A DNA stretch of 64,000 bases from Haemaphysalis longicornis (lineage: Eukaryota; Arthropoda; Arachnida; Ixodida; Ixodidae), in contig JABSTR010001154.1 of NCBI GenBank assembly GCA_013339765.2, forward strand, positions 248,001-312,000. Reading direction: 5' to 3'. Shown here piece after piece: positions 1 through 12,900 of this stretch (position 1 is its first letter; the number at the start of each line of letters is the position of its first letter). Under the pieces are notes generated by a model. It worked only from the letters and a program-made list of their open reading frames with translations, had not been told where the DNA came from and ran no database searches. The position numbers were made by a program, and so were the translations under genes.

Positions 1-532
1 GGCAGCGGAGGCCGGCATTGATCTGGCGACGAGAGAGCCCCGGGTTCCCTCCGTGGCACAGTTTCTGCGCCCTAGCGCTCAGCGGCGCTGGTGTGGCTCT
101 GTGGCTCTGCTCTTAGCGGCCTTCCCCTCTTCCGCCACTCCACTGGGTCGCCGCTTCGTTTTCGGGTGGGGGAAGAATCGGCGCTGCCCGACCGCCTCCC
201 GTACAGCTTCTTCTTCTTCTTCTTCCGCTGCCATGTCTCGTCCGCCGCCGACCTGAATCCCCCGAGTGCTGCCGCAGCGCCGGGTCGGTCAGGGGAAAAC
301 TACCCACTCTTCTTTTGAGCCGCAGGAGAGCGTGGTGGTGACGCAAGAGTTGCGCGTGGTTGTTGTGCCTTGGGTTTCGTGCGCTGCCGTCTCTGGTGTT
401 GTGACCGCGGCCGCTGGAGCAGTGTTGTTTGTTGTCGTGGTGTGTCGGCGGCCGGTGTTGGCGGTCGTATCCTGTTGAGAGCGGTGGACGAATTCTCGCG
501 GCGAGGCACTGCGGCGGCTGCGGCCTCGCGTC
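1..532 (+). promoter_or_regulatory. CpG-rich candidate 5' leader or promoter
   Basis: The stretch is strongly GC- and CpG-rich compared with the AT-richer DNA that follows, with a short TTC run near 208-226 and no TATA box that I can see. It leads without a break into an ATG at 533 and a good splice donor at 584, so it looks like a promoter island plus 5' UTR of a + strand gene. HIF-1alpha is the only + strand gene recognised downstream, but nothing here proves the link. The island may extend left of the window. Confidence 0.4.
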
Positions 533-583
533 ATGCCGGACGCGGCCCCGCGATCGACGACGACGACGGACGCACTCCTACCG
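533..583 (+). CDS. Candidate short first coding exon (possibly HIF-1alpha)
   Basis: An ATG at 533 opens 17 codons rich in Ala, Thr and Asp, ending exactly at a GTGAGG donor at 584 (phase 0). Vertebrate HIF1A also begins with a very short first coding exon placed just before the bHLH exon, so the layout would fit. The 17 residues have no diagnostic motif and I could not find the bHLH exon that should follow. It could equally be the first exon of another transcript, or chance. Confidence 0.28.
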
Positions 584-3500
584 GTGAGGGGAGCTCGCTC
601 GAGAGCGGATATTTCCTTCCCGTCCTTAACGGCGTCTCCTTTGTGGGGCTCGTACACTGTTAACGCGCGAGTACGGGATTGGTCACGAATGGGTTTGTTG
701 TAAGAGCCATCGAGACCACCATCCTTCAAGTCAATGTGATATCGAGTTTCAGCCCCCCCCCCCCCCCCTCCACATTTTTATACTCTTCGCGTTACCTGTC
801 CGTTGTTTTATCGGTAATCTAATTAACAAACCAGGTGGTTAAGAGGCTGACCTCTTTTATGTGTATTGAACACCCCCCGCAAGCTTTTTCTTTTCAATTG
901 TAACACGAACAGGAACTGTGGGGGCATGGGAAACTTGTCGGCCGTACGTGTTGTGTTAAACCGACAGCCAATAACGCTTATCAAAGCAGTGCACCCAGTA
1001 ATATAGCACTTCTATTAAGGCCTTGTCTGCAAGGTTTGAAGGGACAGCCACCGTTCCTTCGTTTTCTTTGGCGGTATATTGCGGTCTTATTTCGCTCAAC
1101 TACGACCGGATAGCTAGCGATCGCGACTGCAGCCTTCGATAAAAGGTGTTTTTAAGCCCGAACTCTCTATGGCATTCAGGAGGCTAAGCTCCAACATGCC
1201 TAGCCCTCTTTACGTGACAGTAACAGTACGTAATCATTGAGTGACCATGTAAAAAACGAGCATCACTCAGTGTCTATGTAGTAGTACATGGACGGTAAGC
1301 ACACGATCGGTCCGGCGGATTAGCCTTCGTGCTGCGTTAGTTTTGACAACCTTGACCGTAATAGACGGTTTTCAGCGACCATGAATTTTTTATTCAAACC
1401 ACCGGAAGTTCTTTGATTTTGAACTTATGTTCACGTATTATTGCACGACATACTGGGGGTACATAAAAGCGGACTGGAATTAATGTTAGGTGCACTTACA
1501 CACAAATACTTCTCCGTAGGCATTGTAAGAGTCGAAGTGGTTGGATTGGCAATCCTAGGCACTTATATGTATACGTTAAGGACGATACTGCGGTTAACAC
1601 CTCGGTGGTCAAAGCGCTCACAACACATGTATACGGATGGAGGAAGAAAGACGACGCGGTCCCTGTTTTGCGAGCGCTTTGACCGGCAAGATAAATATCT
1701 GCACTGCGGCTGACGTAGTCCGGTGTATTTTACTCTGTAAAGACAGAGGCTGGTTGTCAAATTGTTGTCCTACGCGCATACATTTCTTCAAGGCGGTGGC
1801 GTTCGACTCGGATCCGTTCGATGTCGCCGGTCGGCCAAAACTTTTCGCGTGCTGAACGATTTTCGGTTCACGTTTAAAAACAAAAAAAAAAGATAATAAT
1901 AGAGTCTATACTAGGTCGGATCTTGTATTCACGGCTCAAGCACGACTTCCTGACGCAAAGCCGCAAAATTGGCGTTTAACTTGGAAGCCGAGTAAGCCGA
2001 AGTTGTCTCGATACCGTTATCGGAGACGAGTCCGCTGCGGCCGCTTCCGAATTCTGCCTCAGCGCCCAGCACGAGATAACAGCGTGCCACCTGTCCCCTT
2101 TTTGGGCGGACTCATCGGGAGGCTCACTTTGCGAGAAGAAAGAAAGAAGTCGGGTGTGGCAAGCACCGTTCGCCGCCACGTCTGCCGTTTACTCTTCGCA
2201 TATCTTCAGCGGGGCCAGCGAAGCCTGTTACGCACCTAAAACGTCCGCCTCCGTCGCATATTTATTTACTTTTGTTTTATATACACAGCTCGCTAGCAGC
2301 GGCGTTTAAGTGCATTGCCTAAAGCAGTGGTACTTGTAAACAAACACCTGGGCTTAGTTTCTAAACGTCCGTACACATGCGCACGCACGCACAAAAACCT
2401 CCTACTCTAGCAAAAAAAATGTATACGTTAGCTTGCTCGTCACTCACAATTCGTAAGCTCGGCGCAAAAGTGATTAATAACGACGTTGGTGACACTTTGA
2501 AGCGAAACACTCCTCCTCATAAAAGCGGAATGAATAATTTATGAAGCCCTGTTTTGGGGGAGAAACTGGCGCGAATCTTGAGTAAGGGACGTCACTGCCA
2601 TCGCTTGAGCTAGGGACATGTTATGTCGCCCCCAGCACTGTACACGTAACCATCGTCATTGTGGCCTCTCATTTTCATCATCTTCGCTTTTTAGCGTAAG
2701 AGACCTTTGCACCCATATATACACTATTTTTACCAAGTATCACAACGATCGCCAATGTATTTAAACAAAAAAAGGAAAGAAAAAACATTGTCTTGGGGCT
2801 CTTTGGCTTCAGACGCCCTTGCGCCAATAAAACATACATAGTAGTAGTAGCGAATGGAGTAATCTTTTCGTCCCATCGTTTCAGTCAAAGACGGTAATTT
2901 TCCGAACTCTGTCGTTCTCCGCGACGTCGCAAGGTGTTTGTGGCTGAGCATACAGCTCTGTCGGGACCGAGGCCGACGTTTGCAGCGAAGTGAAAACGCG
3001 CTTGCCTCTCGAGAGGAGCGGACAGTGCAAGCAGCGGCGCTGTTTCGTGACTTGGAGAGCCCGTACAAGCCCCGCGAAGGAGGAGACTTGCTGCGTGGGA
3101 ATACCGTCCCTGCGCCAGCAAGTCCGACGGTGAAAGTTGCGTGGTTGCCGCCGAAAGCAGCAACACTTGGTCCGGTTCCGTCGCGGTGCGCTGAAAGAAG
3201 CCGGTGAAAAGTGTGGACGTCGTGGCTAAGGTTGCATCCAAGTTGGTTTGTTGGTGGGCGCTGTATCGGGCCTTGCAAAGTACGCTGGCAATTGCTTCGC
3301 CCGAGCGGCACCTGATGCATTAAAAATATGGCCTTTTTTTTTTTTTTGCTTTACCGTTACTAACCCATTCTTTGGCCCTGTAATAGTAATGTTGCGTCAT
3401 GCTTTTGGAAGCTGCCGATACTGAACAGTATGTTATACAGGGAGGAAAACTTTGCTAGCGTGCGCGTGCTGGGTTTTGTGTTTTTTCAAGCGAAAGCTTT

Positions 3501-3733
3501 CTTAGGGGTCCAATGGTGTCCTGTCCAAAAACTAATGCATTTCCCCGTAGACCGGCTGGTCGACCGAAAAGCTCCGATAAGGTCGCTGGACACACGGCGC
3601 GTGCGTGGAACCGGGCATTCCCTTGTGTCGAAACGGTTACTTGAAGATCGCGAAAAAGGAACGGTTCCATAGATAAGACAATACTCGCATCGGTCATGAA
3701 GAATGAGAGAGAGAGAGAAGAGAGAGAGAGAGA

Positions 3734-3777
<44 letters not shown>

Positions 3778-4621
3778 ATAGAGAGATAGAAGCGAAGAAG
3801 AGAGAGGAAGAGAGAGAGAGAGCTTTCTTAATATGTGCAGGAGATGCCAGCTCTGCTAGCGGCAGTGCTTGCTGAATGTGAGAGATTGGGAAGCCAACAG
3901 TTGGAGAGAAAAGAAATAAAAAATGACACGCAATGAAATGCAAGAAATAAAGCTCTAAATAAAGTTGAGTTAGAAAGTTGAGCGAATGGTGCCGAGAAAG
4001 CACGAAGCGCCTAACAACACAAAGGAGAAAAAAAACGTACATAATGACGCAAACGCCATAAAGAATGAGTACAACAATGTACCTTTTTTTAATTTCAAAT
4101 TTTCAAATTTATTCATTTATGTATTTACATGTCACGTTGCAAGGAGACTGGTCAAAAAGCCAACACAGGCGCTGGCTTGTCGAGGACCTTACCCCGTGTA
4201 CACACGTCGACGGCAGCACAGCACTGCCGTTCTCTAATTACAAAGCAAGTGTCATATGTTTAAAAAATAATAAAAAAAGGAACAGAAACAAGTCGAACCT
4301 CAGTGTCATAAACCACATATCGTTTATGCCTTTATGTCATAAACCACGTATCCTTGTACATCTAGATCGTTCGTAGATGTGTTTACTTAGTGCGCGAAAA
4401 ATCGTCGCACGGGTTCGTTCTTCGTTTACAAATTTGGATCTTTGGAGGTTTGACGATCGATTGGAAGCACCTTTATTTAGCGAAGGTTCGACGCACTTTC
4501 AGCTTTCGCGCTTTTCTCAACTTTCTTCGGAAGGGGTGGTAAATTTTTGTTTGTACTTCCGCTCGTAGACCTTTATATTGAAACGGTGTGACCGGGTGGG
4601 TGGTCATAATTTTATGGTAGT
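584..4621. other. Gene-free stretch, possible first intron
   Basis: No exon with recognisable protein similarity is visible on either strand. Contents are a poly-C run near 753-768, AT-rich unique DNA, a moderately GC-rich block at about 2900-3210, and a (GA)n microsatellite. Short open frames here have no family features and look like chance. Confidence 0.5.
3704..3823. repeat. (GA)n microsatellite, interrupted
   Basis: About 120 bp of GA dinucleotides broken by AAG and ATA interruptions. The Ser/Leu-rich open frame read on the opposite strand is an artefact of the repeat. Confidence 0.95.
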
Positions 4622-5194
4622 AGGTGGCTACTATCACGCCAACCGTGAGAATTACCGTCAGGAGCTTTTTCTCGCGGCAGTTGCCTCTCATTGGCTAAGC
4701 ACGCTACCCGGAGATTCTATGGGATAATTTTTTTCTAAAAAGCCGTGTTTGTATACCTGCCACTGTAGCGCTGTGGCGTAGTACTGGCTTTTAAACGAGA
4801 AGGCTCAGGTTCGTGTGCGTCTTACATTGCGAGCTTATTTATTTATTTATTTATTTTTTTTTTTTGCTTTCAGAATTTTTTTGTCATTGCTTTTTTTTTT
4901 TTACTCTGGCTTTTACTATATCAAGAGAACGACGCATAGGACTTTTAGAATGTGTTGGGTTACGTTTAATACAGGTTGTGTTCGGTGTCGCTGGGATGGA
5001 TTAGGTTAGGTTTGTTGCAATTGGCCTGGATTTGGGTAGGTTAAGATGTGTTCGGTGAGGTTGTTAAGTTAGGTTAGATTACGTTGGGACGTAATATTAT
5101 TCGACGAATTTTAGGCCAGCCAGCTTTTATAGAAAATGCCGCGAGAATTTTCCGGGGGTAATTCTCACGGCTGCCGTGAGATTAGGCCCAGCCT
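4622..5194 (+). mobile_element. Non-autonomous TIR element with GGTTAGG motifs, copy 1
   Basis: The ends are imperfect inverted repeats of about 35 bp: the left end near 4640 reads CCGTGAGAATTACC and the right end near 5160-5180 reads the complement. The interior has an A/T tract and a block at about 5000-5085 rich in GGTTAGG. A second copy in the opposite orientation lies at about 57050-57592 and shares the ends, the interior order and the TTAGG-like block. No coding capacity is seen. Boundaries are approximate and the superfamily is not assigned. Confidence 0.7.
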
Positions 5195-6021
5195 TATTTT
5201 ATGGCACCATGCATGGTCACAAGACGGCTAGAAAGGGTCCACGAAGGGAACTAGCAACAGTGACAGCGTTACTGGGCGTCACGCAGGTAGAAGAAATGGG
5301 AAGAAAAAGAAAAAGGTTGTTCGTCGGACGGCTTGCACGCTAGCTTCCGGTGTTGCAGCAATCTCCATCTTTCCGGGAGCCCATGAAAGATGCAGGGAGC
5401 GCTGTAACCAGAGTTTCCCGCCAGAGCGATGAGCAAGGTGGAGGTATAATCACGGCAGCGGAGGAGGCCCGTGAGCGATCGCCGTGGAAACGTGATCGCG
5501 TTACGGGTTATACGTATACGCGACGGAGGAACCACAAAGAGGGGCCATCTTTTCCCCGCTGCCTTGCGCGGGAAGCTAAGCTCGGCCGCAGCGGGATGGT
5601 AATATTTCATGCCTTGCAAGATGGCCGGACCATTGCCGGGCGTAATCGATTCTCGATGTTATCGCCGCCCGTCGCAGAGCTCCCCCGACATCGAGGGCGA
5701 GGGCGAGGGATGCTAGGCAACGGACGACGCGACGCAAACGCTAGGCGCACGAAGGGAGAGGGCCTTAGCGCTAAGAGCTTCGGCGTGTATTTGCGCTGCT
5801 TATGGGTTCTTGTCCCCGATCTTACGTGCTCACGGGTCGTATGCGCTTTTTGTCCCCGTCATCTTCGGCATTAGCCCGATCTCCTTCCTGCCTCGTCGTT
5901 CGTATACATTATCTCATGTGTTGCGTCGAGTCGATGAATTCTGCTTTCGTACTTACTCTGGCTGTCTAATGACCTTTTTGTGCGCGAGCCTCAACACAAG
6001 CTGTGGGTGAAATAAGGGATT

Positions 6022-6123
6022 TCTGTGTCTGTCTGTCCGTCTGTCTGTCCGTCCGTCCGTCCGTCCGTCCGTTAGTCTGTCTCTCTGTCTGTCTGTCCGT
6101 CCGTCTGCGTGCGTGCGTGCGTG
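6022..6123. repeat. (CTGT/CCGT)n then (GCGT)n microsatellite
   Basis: Tetranucleotide repeats of CTGT and CCGT run directly into GCGT repeats. Confidence 0.95.
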
Positions 6124-7125
6124 TAAATCTGGCCTTCACTGAAGCTAATTTCCCTGGCAAATACGTGAATAACCTTTGTTGCTGCTGTTTCAACGCGCTT
6201 TTGATTGTTTTAGGCGTTATATCTCATTTTTATTTATTTATTTCACATTAGCCAATTTGCTTTGTTTCTAGACGACATATATGATCTCTCTGATATCCGC
6301 GGGCCGAAAAGCGTAACTCACGTTCGCAATCCGCCATTTCCACAACCCGCGTCTTCTGTATCACTTTGTTCAGATCCCTCGTATCACTATCTTGCCTCTC
6401 TGCTCGTGAGTGCCGATTACTTTTATCTAGTTCACACCAACCAAGCAGCCAAGCCAATCTGGCGGCTAATGTGACAACTTCTGCACTTTTGTTTCACTTC
6501 GATTGTTTGAGCGAAACTACGCCCGTGCAGTAGTAGTCATTGTTATAGTAGCAAATACTTTTGTACTCGGCCGAAATATGTGAGATTTTGCAGCGTAGCT
6601 GTGCTATTGGTTCCAGCCGAAGTCCTAAAAAAATCAGCGAAACGTGCTCCTAGTGTTGCTTTGTCCTCGACCTCCGGCGCTTGCTCTGTCGGCCTTTTTG
6701 AGGATCTTACGAAATATCCAGTTTAAACATCCGTACGCACGCGAGCGTCTGACGAAAAACAAAGGCGTCGTAGTTTCTTCATGCGTCGATCGAGGGCTAG
6801 CCGAAGCTGCTGCAACGCTTTGGTCATACGGCCAATTAAGGCCTGCATCGTGCCTTGTGTAAGGCCCAATGGAAACGAAGTAGTTTGTTGCAAGCATGGC
6901 TTGAAACGCGTTCGAGTTCAACTAGTAAAAACGTCGCCACGAGGCATGTGTACGGCCGAAACGTTGGCTCGGGTACCTACATGTGATGGATAACCGGCCG
7001 GCGTTGGCGTGCGCTCGGTCTTGTTTATATTTAGCGCGACGGGGTTCTGGTATCACTGGCGTAGCGCAGACCTAACGAGCCACCTCTGGTTGCAGCAACA
7101 AAAGGCATGCAGCTCACCTGCCACG

Positions 7126-7480
7126 CAGCCATCAACCACAGTTTACAGCGCAGTTGTTGTTTGTCAACACGAGTAAGCTTGTGACACAGCACTATACTTG
7201 GGATGCCTGTGCATGCATTCTGGTCGCAGTGAGGCTGGGCCAAGACGGGAGACGAGTGGTCGTATCGCGAGTTCTTGTCGCAATAACTGCTCGCTCTCAG
7301 CGCGGCCATCAACCACAATCAACGACGCGGAGATTGTTTGTCAACAGGATTTCGCTTGGGACATGCGGTGTGGGGTGCGTATATGTATGCACACCTGGCC
7401 GGTGTGAGGTAGGTAGGGCCAAGATGGGAGACGAATGATCATATTGAGGGTTCTGGCAGCAATACCGCTTTACATCTTGG
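7126..7480. repeat. Diverged tandem duplication, unit about 180 bp
   Basis: Two adjacent units both begin GCCATCAACCACA. They share, in order, TTGTTTGTCAACA, a CTTGGGA block, GGGCCAAGA.GGGAGACGA and a final CGCG. The second unit starts at about 7304. Divergence is substantial, so the duplication is not recent. No coding function is seen. Confidence 0.75.
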
Positions 7481-7868
7481 CGCGCGAGATGTAAACGTCG
7501 CTGCATGACTCGGACCTCAGATTTCAACTTTGTCTAGGTTCTGTTGCGGCGATACACCGGATCTCGCCGGGACGGAGTGCTGCATTAGCTCCTTCTCGCA
7601 CGCACAACTTGCCTCGTGTTGCGGGTTTGTTGTCTGTGCGTCCGCGTCGTAATACCATCACCTCCGCTCGTAATGTAACCTGCCCCCCAGCTTAGAGGTG
7701 TATTCGCAAGGGATGTTGGAATCGGGAGAACCGCGTAGTTGTCAATAACGGACGTGCGAAAGTGTTCTCTTTTATTGTCATTGCATGTCTTTTAAAAGCC
7801 GCGACGAGCCCTTGACTTCTCTTCTCACTTACAATGGCAACTCGCGGACGCCCTCCCCGCAAATATTC

Positions 7869-7869
7869 C

Positions 7870-7944
<75 letters not shown>
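7869..7944. repeat. (TC)n microsatellite, about 38 units
   Basis: An uninterrupted CT/TC run of about 76 bp. Confidence 0.98.
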
Positions 7945-7946
<2 letters not shown>

Positions 7947-9174
7947 GCGTGCGTATGTGCGTGTGTGTCTTGCACTCTTAACAGTGAAAGGGGAGTTCCC
8001 GTCAGTGTCACCAACTGAAGCTTCCTTTTCTGTTTCACGCTAACTGAAGACGCACCTGTACCTATTCGATTATGTCACCAGAGACGCGGCGTATGAAAGC
8101 ACTGGCTGCAATGCACGGGGTACGCGGCTCGAGTTGGAAGGGTTCGACACGACGAGAGCTGATCAAGGTTTTATTAGTAAACACCGACGTGAGCTAGCGC
8201 GACGAAATTCGGGCTGCGAGGAGGTCGCGAAAGGCGGTGCTGTCGACTGCGCCAATAAAAATGGGACCGCTCAGCCGTGGGGTAGCTGCAGGCCCGCCGC
8301 TGCTGCCTACTTTCTCCGCGCCCAGCGAGCCCGCCCGGGCGCCTTATCGACCTTTCGCGCTCGCCGAGGGGGGAAAAGGGGAAGATAAAACGCGGGCGGG
8401 GCTGTCCTTTTCGGGAGCAAGGCGGGAAGAAAGGAAAGAAAGGAAGAAAAGAAACGGGTAACGAGGGCGCGGCGCGGAGGTGCAGCCACGTGAGGTGTCC
8501 CCCCTTCCCTTGTCGTCGCTGCGGGCACCGTCCGCTCCGTTTTTGTACGCCGCGGGGGTGGGAGAAATAAAACAAAGGAATGGCGATCTCTCCACACTCA
8601 TTTTTGTGCAGTCAGCATTTTCGACGCTGCCGGCCACCGCAGCTTTGTTCGAGTCGATTCGGCGAAGCTTGGGAAGTACAAAATTGTAAGCGGAGAATGG
8701 TTTCGTTAGATCCCCTCCTTCGTTTTTTGTTTCTTGCGGGCTTGTGCGGAGGTGAACATCGTTCTGGAATTTGCAAGGTAGGCCGTGTACAAAAACGATA
8801 GAGGTACACTCGGGTAATAAAATAACAAAAAGACGCTAATGTGGAAGGTTTGGCGACAGCTTTGCGGGCTGTATAGGGCAGGGGTTTGGGGCTAGGCTAA
8901 GTTGGTATTCATAACACAGCGCTGCCGGTGGCGAGCAAACGGCGCTAACCAGGGACAAAGGACGTAAAGCACCTTCTGGGGCAGTTAAGACAACGCAGTT
9001 TAACTTAGTCCCCCGCGTAGGCTTGTCCTTTGTGTCCTGTCAGCCCTGTTTTGGCAACTTTTTCTTGTTCCTGCAGCGCACATTTTCCGCGGGCCCGCTG
9101 AACGTTTTTTGCTGGACGTTGACTGTTTAAAATGCTTAAAATGACCTGTCTTGCTGTTGCAATGGTTATTATTA

Positions 9175-9772
9175 CAGTCGAACCTCGTTATAAAGAAGTA
9201 GTATTGGGACAGCAAATTAGTTCGTTATAACCGATATTCGTTGTAACAGTAGAGGTAAAAATCGGCTATGACAAGTCGACAATCGGGCTCGATAATTAAT
9301 ACAAAAATGCATTCTTTGAGGCTTCGAACCCACTATACACAAGGTAGCCCTAACCTTTCTCCTTGTCGCATTTCTATCTCAGTGAACCGGAACATGAGTA
9401 CGTGAAAATACAACAGAACCAAATTCACTTTACGAAACAGGCCTGCGTCCTTATTTATTTGATTAAGGATGTGATCTTCGTCTGGTGGCTGCTCACAGCA
9501 CTAAGGAGGATGAAGTTTTCCAGTGTCTACGAACAAAGGGGCCTTTATACTTCTGCAGTTTCGAAACTACTGGGGTTTTTTCCAAGTAGCTTCTTAGCCT
9601 CCTGGTCGGATATTTCTTCGTGATATCCGATATCGCGCGTGGCTGTCACGGTTTCAGTTTGAATATAAAAAAATAAGCGTCATTGAAATAAAGCGTGACC
9701 AACCAGTTTGCATTTTGTTTGCTATAGCCGATAATTTGCTGTATCACTGTTCGTTATAACGAGATTCAACTG
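9175..9772. mobile_element. Tigger/pogo-like MITE, about 598 bp, copy 1
   Basis: The left end reads CAGTCGAACCTCGTTATAA and the right end is an imperfect inverse (TTATAACGAGATTCAACTG). TA lies directly outside both ends, the target duplication typical of Tc1/mariner/pogo elements. A second copy of the same length and order is at 32983-33584. No transposase frame is visible, so it is non-autonomous. Confidence 0.85.
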
Positions 9773-12736
9773 TATTGTTATTAACTACAAAGAGTGAAAC
9801 GTGGTCAGTGTAAATGCCGTTGTTTTGGCGATTACGAGGTACCCGCTTGGAGGTTCTAATTCCGCGCCATTGCAAAAACATTTCAGAAACGTCGGACGAG
9901 AGAATTACTCGTCACAGAACTGCTTGAATTGAAAGCTTCCCCAGCTTTTTAAAAGCTGTGAAGCGTCGGGCGAAATAAGCACACCGTCGATCATCTTTTG
10001 CGCTATTCTTTCTCGATGGCACAGTGTTCTTTTGCCAGACTTGAAACTTCGAAGCATTTGGTGGACGGCAGGCGAGAACTTTGGTATTGTAAAAAGCGAC
10101 GAAATTGATAAAATTGCGCCAGAGCCGCGAGTGCACGCAACTGCAGCTGCAGCCCGCCAGCCACATGTGCGCTCGTCGCCCAGCTCTTCGGGATGAATTG
10201 GTGGAAAGAAAACGTTCTCCCGTTTTTGTTTGTTGTCGTTACGACATTTTCGGTTTGTCAGTACCAGGCGTTCGGTGAACGTGCGTAACGTCGGCTGCAA
10301 GTGGGCTCGGATTCGGCCTCGATCCTCTGCATTATCATTCCTTTTCGCCAGTGGCACACTGGGTATCATGCAGAGACCTCGTCGAGGGAGGGTAGAGGGG
10401 GCGATGCGCGCGGCAGCTGCTACAATCGGTCGCTCCAACTGGCTCGCCCGTCAACGCTTATTCGGCGGCGCAAGTGCGTGGTGTGGGGATGTTTTGTGCG
10501 GGGTTCTGGCGCCCGGCGCGGGCGGCGGTCGGCACAAAGGCAGGAGGCGTCCCTGAATGGCCTGGTTACGCGCCGCTGATGGTCGCCGCATTGGCCGGCA
10601 AGGTCGGGCGTGGACAGCTCGAAGCAGCAAGAGAAATGGCTTCCTTCGAATCGGCCGGCCGACGACGTACGCGCTCATACGATGGCGCGCTGGGCAATTC
10701 ACCCGCCGACCCTTCCTCCCTTCCTCACACCGCCCTCCTCCTCCTTCGCAATATCGTCCCTACAAAACATGGCGAGAAAGGCTTCCCAGACTTCTTGCAT
10801 AAGGTCCCCACCATAAGCTTGTTTGTAGGCTCTTCAGAAATGCTTAGGTGTACAGGCATGGGCAAATGAGACGCGATCACGATAATATGAACCGGAGCAC
10901 ACAAATAGCGCTGCTTCTTTTCACAGTAGTCAAATTGACACGCGCCTTAATTACAGTCGCAAAGTTGGAAAATGTGGCTTTCCAAGTATACCAGCAGCGC
11001 GGCAATATTGGACCTCCACGAAGAGTATTTTTCGTTTTTGCTTGTTATATTTTCATGATGGCATTTCATTTGTCATTGAGTGTACACTCTTTCGATAACA
11101 CTATAGCAGTGACGCAGACATGGTGTGACCGTATAGATAATTTTGAATAAGTTGAATAGCCAGGCATTTGGAGCCCCAAGAATAACCGTCTATGTGTGTA
11201 CGTGTATGTACACTCTGGACCCACCAGATGCTTCTGGGGCACGAAGTATTCAACGCGAAAGCTGAGCGTTCAAGTGTGACGGAAATATTTTATGACAGTA
11301 AAAAATAAAGGTGTTTTCGCCAGCATCCTAGCAGGAAACATTTCACTCTGACTGGCGAGGCAGGATTATATTTGGAATTCTTTGTGTCCTAACACCTCTT
11401 GGCATGGCCTAGAAACCTTTGACAAACACTGCACGTGTTTTCTCCCAGTGCAGTGTATACCGCCCAGGTTTCGCGGTAGCTGAAGAAAATATTTCGAACC
11501 TGTTGTGCGTGCCCTGCCTGTTGTTTGAACCTGTTGTGTCGAACCTGTTTTTCGTGTTCTAAATACTTAGAACAGCGGAAAAAACGCGCGTGTACCGTTA
11601 GCACTTTAATGATATAAACCATAACGGAATGCAGGGTTTAGTGCGTCGATTATTCGTAAACTTGGGTTATGAGACACAGCGAGGGTAGTCGATGGTTTCC
11701 TGCGCAATTAAATTACGAATTCGTGCAGAGTGCAGTTCAGAAAAACCGCTTTGCGGCCGCGGTAAGTCGTTTTACCGCGACCTGGTAGCAATTTATCGTT
11801 TGAGATATGAGGGGCAAGTGTGGCTGGCTTGTAAGGCTGCTTATCTGGGAGTTTGCTGCGAGCTTACCCCTCCGTGTTCGCGTTGCGCGTGCTAGGGCCC
11901 CACCTAGTCTTTTGTGGATCTAGAAGCTTCTGCGCGATGTCGTAATACATTCACGTCCTACACGAGGAGAAAAGACGCGATAAGGGAAAAAGATATGCAC
12001 CAGCGCTTTTGAACGATAAGTTCTTCGCTCTTTTGATTGGCTGAGGTTTTAAGAAAATTACTTCGCAAGAAAAAAACAGAATTTTTTTATGACAGTTCAA
12101 TCACACGAGATGATGATGCTGCTGCTGATGCTAATGAAATGTGTTGGTTGAATCTGAGAGGCGTTTCGCGAAGGAGTCGTCGGTTATCGGGTGCCTATGT
12201 ATCTACCTCAGAATGCTAGCTATTGGCGGGGGCGAAGTCTTGGGATGGCGTCGCGAATTAAGTTTCTGTGGGCCTTGCTCTTCCGTGATGTCGGGTGGGT
12301 GCATAGTGCTGCTGTTTAATAAGGGAGTGTTTTTTTTTTTTTTTTCGAATTCGCTTCAGAGTGAGGTTTAATTGTCACACGTTTCAGTTCGCTGTGCGGT
12401 ACGTTTCTGTGGGGATGTGTTGTCCCGTATCGATTTCACGCTAGATATGTATTAAGAAGTGGACACTCGCAGTCGGGAACAATCATAAAAAAGCCAAACG
12501 AACGTCTGGAAGGTCCGGCTGAAAACGGCCGCGGAATATTACCACAGCTTCCCTCAAGCGTACATTCTCGACAAATGCATAACTCGCAGGAAGAGTAGGA
12601 TGGATGGAAGGTAGGGCAAGTTGTTCGTGTTCCTAGACGTTGGATGAGGGCGGCCGAACGGGGGCAGCGTGTGTTTGATTTCGTTTACCTCCGTCTGGCT
12701 TTACATTAACTGGTCAACAAACTGGCCGACGCGCTT
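9773..12736. other. Gene-free stretch with a GC-rich block
   Basis: A CpG-rich block lies at about 10230-10700; the flanks are AT-richer and unique. Open frames in the block show no recognised domain. A GTAAGT donor-like site at about 11762 has no convincing exon before it. Confidence 0.45.
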
Positions 12737-12900
12737 AAGGCCCGTTCGCACTTGGGACGAAAGCGAGCGAAAGCGGCGGGAATTCCGTCGCTTTGTCGCG
12801 CGACAATCGTTTTTTGGCGAATGGTCGGGACCAATTTTTGTCGCCGCGGGACAAAGGGACGGAATTCCCGTCGCTTTCGTCGCAGTGTGAACTGGCCTTT
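12737..12900. mobile_element. Foldback (hairpin) MITE, copy 1
   Basis: The element begins AAGGCCCGTTCGCACTT and ends with the imperfect complement, and most of its length can fold on itself through GACGAAAGCGA/TCGCTTTCGTC arms. It is a diverged relative of 20564-20717. It encodes nothing. Confidence 0.75.

Larger units (their letters stand above)
5195..9174. other. Gene-free stretch with GC-rich blocks
   Basis: I see no recognisable exon. GC-rich blocks lie at about 5350-5780 and 8130-8700. Microsatellites and a tandem duplication are listed separately. The small open frames have no motifs. Confidence 0.5.

Noticed and set aside
3455..4042. 195-codon minus-strand frame rich in Ser and Leu
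   Set aside because: It reads through the (GA)n microsatellite; the same applies to the Arg-Glu and Leu-Ser frames at 7692-8043 and 25263-25711.
5000..5090. Telomere-like TTAGG repeats
   Set aside because: The units are degenerate and lie inside a dispersed element with a second copy elsewhere; this is not a telomere array.
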